A stretch of 64,000 nucleotides of DNA, from the NCBI GenBank assembly GCA_036825615.1, contig DAISXY010000001.1, positions 186,001 through 250,000 of the forward strand. Direction: 5' to 3'. This document shows, in pieces, positions 54,598 to 62,009 of the stretch (position 1 is the stretch's first letter; the number at the start of each line of letters is the position of its first letter). Source of the DNA: JAICXG01 sp036825615 (lineage in GTDB: Bacteria > Verrucomicrobiota > Verrucomicrobiia > Chthoniobacterales > UBA10450). Under the pieces are notes generated by a model that was given only the letters and a program-made list of their open reading frames with translations, did not search any database and was not told the origin of the DNA. The translations under genes and the position numbers were made by a program.

Positions 54598-55641
54598 ATG
54601 CCGGTACTTAAATTCGCGCAGCAGTCTCGGGTGCTCATCTTTTTTGAAATGCTCGCCTGCGCGGTAGTTATCGGCGTGGTCGACATGCGGACCGGATACG
54701 AGGTCCGGTTGCTTCCATTCTATGCCGTGCCCATCTTTGTCAGCGGCTGGTTTTGCGGCAAATACCCCGGCTTGATCCTGGCCGCAATCGCCGGCGGCAT
54801 TTGGTGGTGGACGAATTACCTCACCGGCGACCCCGACCTGCACGGCTGGATGCGGATCTGGGAAACTTTTCGTCACATCGGCTCGTTCCTGCTCGTCGCC
54901 CTTACCGGCTCGGCTCTGCGCTCCAGGAGCGATATTGCCGCCGCCCGGATCGCGCTCCTCGAGCGCTCAGAGCGCCTCGAGCGCCAAGTAGTTGAAATCA
55001 CCGAATCCGAGCAGCGGCGGATCGGACAGGATCTGCATGATGGGTTGTGCCAGGACCTGGCCGCGCTCAGCTGCGCCGCCGCGTCTCTCCGCGATGATCT
55101 GCGGCAGTTACATCTTTCACCCGAAGCCGAGCGGGCCGATGAGCTCGCAATGCGACTCCGCGACGCGGTCGTGCAGACGCGCGATCTGGCGCACGGCCTG
55201 GCTCCGGCGCATGTAAGCCAGCTCGGGATTGTGCTCGCGCTCGAATCGCTCGCCCAGGCTGTGACTCGCCTCGAGAATGTGCACTGCACCTTTGATTGTG
55301 ACGATACTGATGTGCAGTGCGACAAAAGCAGCGCGACCAATCTCTACCGGATCGCGCAAGAGGCGATTAACAACGCGGTCCGGCATGGCGGCGCGCGCAA
55401 TATTTCGCTCCAGCTCTTTATCGCCGGGGAGTGGCTGACGCTGCGCGTGGCCGACGACGGATTCGGTTTTTATGCGCCGGCGACCAGCGGCACCGGGCTA
55501 AATATCATGGAATACCGGGCCCGTCTGAACGGAGGTGACCTGACAATTGGGTCGGGCGAGGAAGGCGGCACGGTAGTCGTCTGCCGGGTGCGAAGAACCC
55601 CTGTAGAATCAGAAGCCGCCGTGGCTTCGCCGGCGATCTGA
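54598..55641 (+). CDS. Sensor histidine kinase, NarL/HisKA_3 type
   Basis: About 347 residues from the ATG at 54598 (the open frame extends upstream to 54451). Three or four N-terminal membrane helices form a small sensor unit, then a coiled linker and the HisKA_3 phospho-acceptor site His147 (RRIGQDLHDGLCQDL). The HATPase domain has an N-box (NLYRIAQEAINNAVRHG) and a G-box (VADDGFGF, GTGLNIMEYRARL). It would autophosphorylate and pass phosphate to a LuxR-type response regulator; none is encoded within the window, so it is an orphan here. Confidence 0.87.
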   Translation: MPVLKFAQQSRVLIFFEMLACAVVIGVVDMRTGYEVRLLPFYAVPIFVSGWFCGKYPGLILAAIAGGIWWWTNYLTGDPDLHGWMRIWETFRHIGSFLLVALTGSALRSRSDIAAARIALLERSERLERQVVEITESEQRRIGQDLHDGLCQDLAALSCAAASLRDDLRQLHLSPEAERADELAMRLRDAVVQTRDLAHGLAPAHVSQLGIVLALESLAQAVTRLENVHCTFDCDDTDVQCDKSSATNLYRIAQEAINNAVRHGGARNISLQLFIAGEWLTLRVADDGFGFYAPATSGTGLNIMEYRARLNGGDLTIGSGEEGGTVVVCRVRRTPVESEAAVASPAI

Positions 55642-55825
55642 ATTCACCCAAGGGTGCAGAAGGAAGACAACTAAAAAGGGGCCTGGCGAAGGGCTGCAGT
55701 AGCTGTTGATTCTAAACTCGTCAGTCGGTTTTCCGCCCTAAGTCACCTTCGCACCCAGCTCGATCCGACAAGGCCTCAGAATGACGGATGACAGCGGGCC
55801 GGGTTTGTTGTAATTGCTCGGCGCC

Positions 55826-57847
55826 ATGAAGTTTCTTTGCTGGGTCAGCCTTGCTTTTCTGCTTCTGCTTGAGCTTTCACTTGGAGCCAGCCCGCGGCGG
55901 TCACTCCGCCCGGAGGATTTTGCCGCGATCCGTGATGTGGATGAGCCGAGTCTGTCACCCGACGGTCAGCGGGTCGTCTATGTCGTCGGAAGCGTCGATC
56001 TTGCGAAGGATAAGCAACCGAAGAACCTTTGGCTCGCCAAGTGGGACGGCTCGGAAAATCGCGCGCTCACTTTTGGGGATAACACACAAACGCGCCCCCG
56101 CTGGAGCCCGGACGGCAAGTGGATTGCCTTCCTTTCCGGTCGCGGCGACGAGCATGATAACGATCAGCTTTGGATCCTATCAAGTGAGGGTGGCGAAGCC
56201 GAGCAGCTCACCCATGAAAAAGGCAGCGTGGATGACTTCGCCTGGGCGCCGGATTCGAAACGGCTCGTCCTTGTCGTCCACGATCCCGACCCGCGCGAAC
56301 CTGAAGCAAAAGAGAAGGAAAAGAAAACCGTTCCACCGATCGTGATTGACCGGTTTCAATTTAAGAAAGATATCGAAGGATACCTAACGAATCGCTGGTC
56401 GCATTTGAAGTTACTCGATCGCGAGAGTCACCAGGCTGATCCCCTTACCAGTGGTCAACACGATGACGTCCTGCCGGCCTGGTCGCCGGATGGCAAAGAG
56501 ATCGCCTTTGCCAGCAAACGCGGCCCGGACCCGGACCGGAATGAAAACTGGGACATTTACCTGATCGAGCCAAAGGCGGGCGGAACGGAGCGGCAACTTA
56601 CAAGCTCATCCGAAGCGGATTGTCATCCGGACTGGGAAAGCCCGCCAGCATGGAGTCCGGACAGCAAAATGATCGCTTATCTTCACGGCGGTGATCCGAA
56701 GAAGATCGAGTATGCGACTCGCGCGCTCGCAATTATTCCGGCGACGGGCGGCGAAGCGACCGTCCTCACTCCCAATCTCGATCGCAACTTCTCCAAGCCG
56801 CAATGGAGTCGTGATGGAAAATTGATTTACGCCATCGTGGAAGACGACCGGGCCGAAAACCTGGTTGTAACCGGGATCGCTGATCCCAGCCGCGCCATAA
56901 CTCCACTCGTCAGCGGTCGGCGGGCAGTGACTGCGTTCGACCTGAACAGCACGGGCCAGCTTGTGGTTCGCGCCAGTACGCCGGATCGTCCTTACGAAAT
57001 CTTCGCGGCTGAGAATGGCAATCTCCGTTGTCTGACGAAGCAAAATGACATGTTTCTCCCCCAGGTTTCGTTAGGCAAAGTCGACGACACCAGTTTCAAG
57101 AGCAAGGATGGGACTGTGGTGCATGGCCTTCTCGTTCATCCACCTAACGAAAAGCCCGGAACGAAGCTGCCGGCGATCCTGCGTCCGCATGGCGGCCCGC
57201 AATCGCAATACTCTTATGAGTTCGATTTCGAGAAACAACTCTTCGCAGCCCACGGTTATCTCGTCATTCTTCCTAATCCGCGCGGCTCGACCGGCCGCGG
57301 GACCGATTATGCGATGGGAATCTACGCCGCATGGGGAACTGTCGATGTGGAGGACGACCTCGCGGCGGTGGATGATGCCATTGCACACGCACGCGCCGAT
57401 CCCGATCGGCTCGTCGTTGGCGGCTGGAGCTACGGCGGGATGTCGACCAATTATCTCATCGCTTCAAGCACCCGCTTCAAAGCCGCGGTCAGCGGCGCAT
57501 CTATCTCCAACATCTTTGCCGGATACGGGACCGACCAATACATTCGTGATTACGAGTACGAGTTGGGCCGCCCCTGGGAGCATCCGGACATTTGGGAAAA
57601 GGTTTCCTATCCCTTTCTGCATGCCGATCGCATCAAAACGCCGACACTTTTTCTTTGCGGGGAAAGCGACTTTAATGTTCCGCTTTTAAACAGCGAGCAG
57701 ATGTATCAGGCCTTACGATCGTTAGGTGTGCCGACCGAGCTTGTCATTTATCCGGGACAATTTCACGGCTTGAAAAAGCCGAGCTACATTCTCGATCGCT
57801 ATCGGCGCTTTCTCGCCTGGTGGGATAAGTGGAACCCGTCATCCTGA
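55826..57847 (+). CDS. S9 family (prolyl oligopeptidase-type) exported peptidase
   Basis: About 673 residues from the ATG at 55826. A signal peptide (FLCWVSLAFLLLLELSLGAS) is followed by an N-terminal propeller with TolB-like motifs (PSLSPDGQRVVYV, PRWSPDGKWIAFLSG) and the alpha/beta-hydrolase. Ser535 is in GGWSYGGMS, Asp is in GESDFNVPL and His is in PGQFHGLKK. It is a periplasmic or secreted dipeptidyl-peptidase-like enzyme. The last codons and stop lie inside the left arm of a 41-bp perfect inverted repeat, so the C-terminus (NPSS) has been shaped by that element. Confidence 0.9.
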   Translation: MKFLCWVSLAFLLLLELSLGASPRRSLRPEDFAAIRDVDEPSLSPDGQRVVYVVGSVDLAKDKQPKNLWLAKWDGSENRALTFGDNTQTRPRWSPDGKWIAFLSGRGDEHDNDQLWILSSEGGEAEQLTHEKGSVDDFAWAPDSKRLVLVVHDPDPREPEAKEKEKKTVPPIVIDRFQFKKDIEGYLTNRWSHLKLLDRESHQADPLTSGQHDDVLPAWSPDGKEIAFASKRGPDPDRNENWDIYLIEPKAGGTERQLTSSSEADCHPDWESPPAWSPDSKMIAYLHGGDPKKIEYATRALAIIPATGGEATVLTPNLDRNFSKPQWSRDGKLIYAIVEDDRAENLVVTGIADPSRAITPLVSGRRAVTAFDLNSTGQLVVRASTPDRPYEIFAAENGNLRCLTKQNDMFLPQVSLGKVDDTSFKSKDGTVVHGLLVHPPNEKPGTKLPAILRPHGGPQSQYSYEFDFEKQLFAAHGYLVILPNPRGSTGRGTDYAMGIYAAWGTVDVEDDLAAVDDAIAHARADPDRLVVGGWSYGGMSTNYLIASSTRFKAAVSGASISNIFAGYGTDQYIRDYEYELGRPWEHPDIWEKVSYPFLHADRIKTPTLFLCGESDFNVPLLNSEQMYQALRSLGVPTELVIYPGQFHGLKKPSYILDRYRRFLAWWDKWNPSS

Positions 57848-57976
57848 GCGGAGCGCAGCGAAGTCGAAGGATCCCGTGATTAATCTTGAAGGTTGCCATG
57901 CTCGTCCAGACTGTGCGAATGCCTACCGGTAATTCCACGGGATCCTTCGACTTCGCTGCGCTCCGCTCAGGATGAC
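57838..57976. repeat. 41-bp perfect inverted repeat (MITE-like)
   Basis: Arms 57838-57878 and 57936-57976 are exact reverse complements over 41 bp and enclose 57 bp. The arm core (CCTGAGCGGAGCGCAGCG) is of a type common as short intergenic repeats in environmental bacteria. The left arm contains the TGA stop of the peptidase gene. The right arm ends 11 bp before the glucosidase start, so a hairpin in the transcript could terminate or attenuate it. Confidence 0.85.
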
Positions 57977-57987
57977 GAAACTGTGAT

Positions 57988-60708
57988 ATGAACGCCGAAC
58001 AACAGCGGCTTGCCCAAAATGCCCAGCCCAGACATCCCTGGTATTTTTGGGGACCGTACCTGAGCGACCGGCAATGGGGAACGGTGCGCGAGGATTACAG
58101 CGCCGATGGCGACGCCTGGAATTACTTCCCCTTCGAGCACGCACGCTCCCGCGCCTATCGCTGGGGCGAGGATGGGATCGGCGGGATTTGTGACCACAAG
58201 CAGCGGCTGTGTCTGGCCTTTGCTTTTTGGAACGACCGCGACCCGATCCTGAAAGAACGACTCTTTGGCCTGAGCGGTCCGCAGGGCAGTCACGGTGAAG
58301 ATGTGAAGGAGATTTATTTCTTTGAAAACAACACGCCGACTCACTCCTACATGCGGATGACTTATCGTTATCCACAGGCTGCTTTTCCATATGATGAGCT
58401 CGCGCGTGGCAATGCCGCGCGTTCCCTGCGCGAGCCGGAGTTTGAGCTTTGGGATAGCGGTGTCCTGCGGGAAGCGCGCGTCTTTGACATTACGATCGAA
58501 TACGCCAAAGCGGCGCCGAATGACATTTTCACCCGGGTGACAGTGACAAATCGCGGCCCGGAGATGGCACGCCTGCATCTGCTGCCGACACTTTGGTTTC
58601 GTAACACCTGGAGCTGGGGACGGGACAGCCGGCGACCTAACCTGCGCACCGCCCTTAAACCGCACGTGATCGAGGCAACACATCATGCGCTCGGGGAATA
58701 CTGGCTCTTTTGCGAAGGGTCCCGAGAGCTTCTTTTTACCGAGAACGAGACAAACGTCGAGCGTCTTTTCGGCGTGCCCAACTCATCGCCGTATGTGAAG
58801 GACGCGTTTCATGAGTTCATCATTGAAAGGAATCGCGCCGCCAGCAATCCGGCTCGCGCCGGGACAAAGGCGGCGGCTCACTATGAAATGGAATTGTCCG
58901 CCGGCCAAAGCCAGACCGTGAGACTGCGGCTCTGCGCGGTCGCTGGAGGCGTTAACTCCGGCAGCAACATGCCGGCCGCGCCTCTCCAGCCGCCGCCCGC
59001 GCTCCCGGCTACGAGTGAGTTCGACGCTTTGTTTGATCGGCGCCGTGCGGAAGCCGAAGAGTTTTACCGTGATTTTACCCCATCCTGTCTCACCGCGGAA
59101 CATTGCGCGATCCAGAGGCAGGCTCTGGCCGGAATGCTTTGGACGAAGCAGTTCTATTATTATGCGGTGGAACAATGGCTGGAGGGCGATCCCGGCCAGC
59201 CGCCTCCGCCTAACGAACGTAAGACTGGACGGAATTCGACCTGGACTCACCTTGACAACGAGCACGTCATGTCGGTTCCCGACACCTGGGAATTTCCCTG
59301 GTATGCCCTCTGGGACCTGGCCTTTCATTGCATTCCTCTTGCCGTGATCGATCCCGCTTTCGCCAAGTCACAACTCGATCTCATCGTCCGCGAATGGTAC
59401 CAGCATCCCAATGGCCAGCTTCCGGCCTACGAATGGAACTTCGGCGACGTCAATCCCCCCGTCATCGGGTGGGCCGCGTGGCGCGTCTATAAGATTGAGC
59501 AGCGTGCCACCGGGCGGGGCGATCGCGCTTTTCTCGAAACCGTCTTTCACAAGCTCCTGCTCGCCTTTACCTGGTGGGTCAATCGCAAGGACTCTGAGGA
59601 CCATAACATCTTCGAAGGCGGCTTTCTCGGCCTCGATAACATCGGGGTCTTCGATCGCAGCGCCTCGCTGCCGGACGGGAGCCGGCTCGAGCAAAGCGAC
59701 GGCACGAGCTGGATGGCCATGTTTTGCCTGACAATGATGCGGACCGCGCTCGAGCTGGCACGCGAAAACCCGGTTTACGAAAATATCGCGACCAAGTTCT
59801 TCGAGCACTTTCTCGGGATCGCAGCCGCGATGAATAATGCCGGCGGGCAGGGCATCGGTCTCTGGGATGAAAGCGACGAATTTTTCTATGACATCCTGCA
59901 CACCCCCGGCGGGCGCTATCTTCCTTTGCGGGTGCGTTCGTTAGTCGGGCTCATGCCGCTGCTCGCGGTCGAGGTAATCGAACCGGAACTGCTCGAGGCA
60001 ATGCCCGGTTTCGCCAAACGTCTCAAATGGTTTCTGGAAAACCGGCCCGCCCTCGCTGCCCTCATCTCGCGCTGGTATGAGCCCGGGGTGGGCGATCGCC
60101 GGCTGATCGCGCTCACCCGCGGTCACCGGATGAAATGTCTGCTTCGCCGGATGCTGGACCCGAACGAATTCCTGAGTGACTACGGCGTCCGCTCGCTGAG
60201 TAAATTTCATGAGAAGAATCCATATACGCTGGAGGTGCGCGGCCAGGTAAAGGTTGTGGGTTACGAGCCGGGCGAGTCACAGAGCCGGCTCTTTGGCGGT
60301 AACTCTAACTGGCGCGGGCCGGTTTGGTTCCCAATCAACTATCTTTTGATCGAGTCACTGCAAAGGTTCCATCATTACTACGGTGATGACTTCAAGGTGG
60401 AGTGCCCGACCGGCTCGGGAAAGCTCCTGACTTTGGACGAGATTGGAAATGAGCTGTCCAACCGCCTGATCAAGCTTTTCCTGCGCAACGCGAAGGGAGA
60501 GCGCCCCTTCACTCGCGCCTGCGGAGACGCGCTGGAGAATCCGGCCGACCGCGACCGCTATCTCTTTCATGAGTACTTTCATGGTGATACCGGGGCGGGC
60601 CTGGGGGCAAGCCATCAGACCGGCTGGACCGGGTTGATCGCGAAACTGATCCAGCAACAGGGAACCCGCGGAACGATTGCACAGCAGCGGGATCCATTTG
60701 GGCATTAG
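57988..60708 (+). CDS. GH63-like (MGH1-like) glucosidase
   Basis: 906 residues, cytoplasmic (no signal peptide). The N-terminal third is strand-rich. The catalytic (alpha/alpha)6 domain has WEFPWYALWDLAFHCI, FNFG-type EWNFGDVNPPVIGWA, EQSDGTSWMAMFCL, NSNWRGPVWFPINYLLI and HQTGWTGLI, the ordered signatures of GH63 glucosidases. It should release glucose from alpha-linked oligosaccharides or glucosylglycerate-type solutes; the substrate cannot be decided. It contains a CCTAACGA word read as Pro-Asn-Glu (59209). Confidence 0.85.
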   Translation: MNAEQQRLAQNAQPRHPWYFWGPYLSDRQWGTVREDYSADGDAWNYFPFEHARSRAYRWGEDGIGGICDHKQRLCLAFAFWNDRDPILKERLFGLSGPQGSHGEDVKEIYFFENNTPTHSYMRMTYRYPQAAFPYDELARGNAARSLREPEFELWDSGVLREARVFDITIEYAKAAPNDIFTRVTVTNRGPEMARLHLLPTLWFRNTWSWGRDSRRPNLRTALKPHVIEATHHALGEYWLFCEGSRELLFTENETNVERLFGVPNSSPYVKDAFHEFIIERNRAASNPARAGTKAAAHYEMELSAGQSQTVRLRLCAVAGGVNSGSNMPAAPLQPPPALPATSEFDALFDRRRAEAEEFYRDFTPSCLTAEHCAIQRQALAGMLWTKQFYYYAVEQWLEGDPGQPPPPNERKTGRNSTWTHLDNEHVMSVPDTWEFPWYALWDLAFHCIPLAVIDPAFAKSQLDLIVREWYQHPNGQLPAYEWNFGDVNPPVIGWAAWRVYKIEQRATGRGDRAFLETVFHKLLLAFTWWVNRKDSEDHNIFEGGFLGLDNIGVFDRSASLPDGSRLEQSDGTSWMAMFCLTMMRTALELARENPVYENIATKFFEHFLGIAAAMNNAGGQGIGLWDESDEFFYDILHTPGGRYLPLRVRSLVGLMPLLAVEVIEPELLEAMPGFAKRLKWFLENRPALAALISRWYEPGVGDRRLIALTRGHRMKCLLRRMLDPNEFLSDYGVRSLSKFHEKNPYTLEVRGQVKVVGYEPGESQSRLFGGNSNWRGPVWFPINYLLIESLQRFHHYYGDDFKVECPTGSGKLLTLDEIGNELSNRLIKLFLRNAKGERPFTRACGDALENPADRDRYLFHEYFHGDTGAGLGASHQTGWTGLIAKLIQQQGTRGTIAQQRDPFGH

Positions 60709-60733
60709 GAAGTCAGGCAAGTTGCCTGACTTC
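60709..60733. terminator. Hairpin after the glucosidase gene
   Basis: GAAGTCAGGCAA and TTGCCTGACTTC are exact inverses around one base. The stem starts directly after the stop codon and is followed by a T-containing stretch (GGTTGAGTTTTCCC), which fits a factor-independent terminator. Confidence 0.65.
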
Positions 60734-60760
60734 GGTTGAGTTTTCCCTAAGTTCTGACTT

Positions 60761-61987
60761 GTGAGTGAACTGAATCCGCCACGGACAATCGCTGAGCTAA
60801 GAGAACTCCGGCACCTGACCAGCGACGAACACGGCGCCCAGCGCGTCGCCTTTACTGAAACCTGGGCGAAGGCCCGGAGCTGGTTGCGAGAAAAGGCCGA
60901 GTCGTTAGGCGTGGAAACGCATGCCGACGAGGCGGGTAACCTTTGGATGACGCTCGCCGGTGAATCGGAGCGTGCGCTCCTCATTGGCGGCCATATTGAT
61001 TCGGTGCCGAACGGCGGCTGGCTCGACGGTTCGCTCGATACCCTTGCCGGTCTTGAGATTTTGCGCCGGATTCAGGCGCAATATAACGGTCGTCCGCCGG
61101 TTACGGTGCGCCTGGTCGATTGGGCGGATGAGGAGGGCGCGCGCTTCGGCAGGAGCCTCTTCGGTTCCTCTGCCTGCTCGGGCAATCTCGACCTGGAAGA
61201 GGCGCGTGTCCTTACCGACCGCGATGGAATCGCTTTGCCCGATGCTTTGAAAGCGAAGGGGATTGATTTCGAGCGGGTGAAAGAAAGCGGTCGCGAATTG
61301 CGAACGGCGGCGGCTTACATCGAACTCCATATCGAACAAGGACCGGTCTTGCTCGATCTCGAGCTTCCGTTAGGCGCGGTTCTCGGAACCTTCGGGGTTG
61401 AGCGGCATGCGATCACCTTTCATGGGCAGGCGGCGCATTCCGGGAGCACGCCGATGAATCGCCGCAAGGATGCTTTTCTAGCCGCGGCAAGGATGAGTCC
61501 GGAGATTTATCGCATCGCGGAACGAAACGGCGGGGTCTGCACAATCGGCTCCTGCCTAACGAAACCAGGAATTGTGACCAGCGTGGTCGAGGAATGCCGG
61601 ATTTCGCTCGATCAGCGCCATCTCGATGCAGCTGCCCTCGCGCGGCTGCTGCAAGAGGCGCGCGAGGCAAGCGAGCGCTTCGCGAAGGAAGGCCAGGTGA
61701 GCGTGGAATGGGAACGGATCTGGCAGATCGCGCCAATGCCTTTCGATGCAAGCCTGATCGATTTGTGCGACGAAGCGATCCGCGAGACCTGCGGTAAGTC
61801 TCATCGCCTGCCCTCAGGTCCCTTGCATGATGGCGCGGAGGTAGCACGCGCCGGAGTCCCGACGGTGATGATGTTCGTGCAAAGCCTGCACGGCATCAGT
61901 CATAACAAGATCGAGGACACGAAGGAGGAACATCTGGAAATGGCGGTCCGCGCTTTCGACCGGCTCGCCTCCAAGGCGATGACCTAA
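60761..61987 (+). CDS. M20-family Zn-dependent amidohydrolase (N-carbamoyl-L-amino acid hydrolase/allantoate type)
   Basis: 408 residues from a GTG. Zinc ligands lie in IGGHIDSVPNGGWLDGSLD, ADEEGARFGRSLFGSSA and ELHIEQGPVL; the lid domain has FHGQAAHSGSTPMNRRKDA, and the end has PSGPLHDGAEVA with SHNKIE. This is the beta-ureidopropionase/allantoate amidohydrolase/L-carbamoylase group, which removes N-carbamoyl or ureido groups. No purine or hydantoin genes are near, so the substrate is open. The TTA codons in Ser-Leu-Gly and Pro-Leu-Gly coincide with the window-wide word and its variant. Confidence 0.88.
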   Translation: MSELNPPRTIAELRELRHLTSDEHGAQRVAFTETWAKARSWLREKAESLGVETHADEAGNLWMTLAGESERALLIGGHIDSVPNGGWLDGSLDTLAGLEILRRIQAQYNGRPPVTVRLVDWADEEGARFGRSLFGSSACSGNLDLEEARVLTDRDGIALPDALKAKGIDFERVKESGRELRTAAAYIELHIEQGPVLLDLELPLGAVLGTFGVERHAITFHGQAAHSGSTPMNRRKDAFLAAARMSPEIYRIAERNGGVCTIGSCLTKPGIVTSVVEECRISLDQRHLDAAALARLLQEAREASERFAKEGQVSVEWERIWQIAPMPFDASLIDLCDEAIRETCGKSHRLPSGPLHDGAEVARAGVPTVMMFVQSLHGISHNKIEDTKEEHLEMAVRAFDRLASKAMT

Positions 61988-62009
61988 ATCTTTGCTCGTT
62001 AGGTGATCG

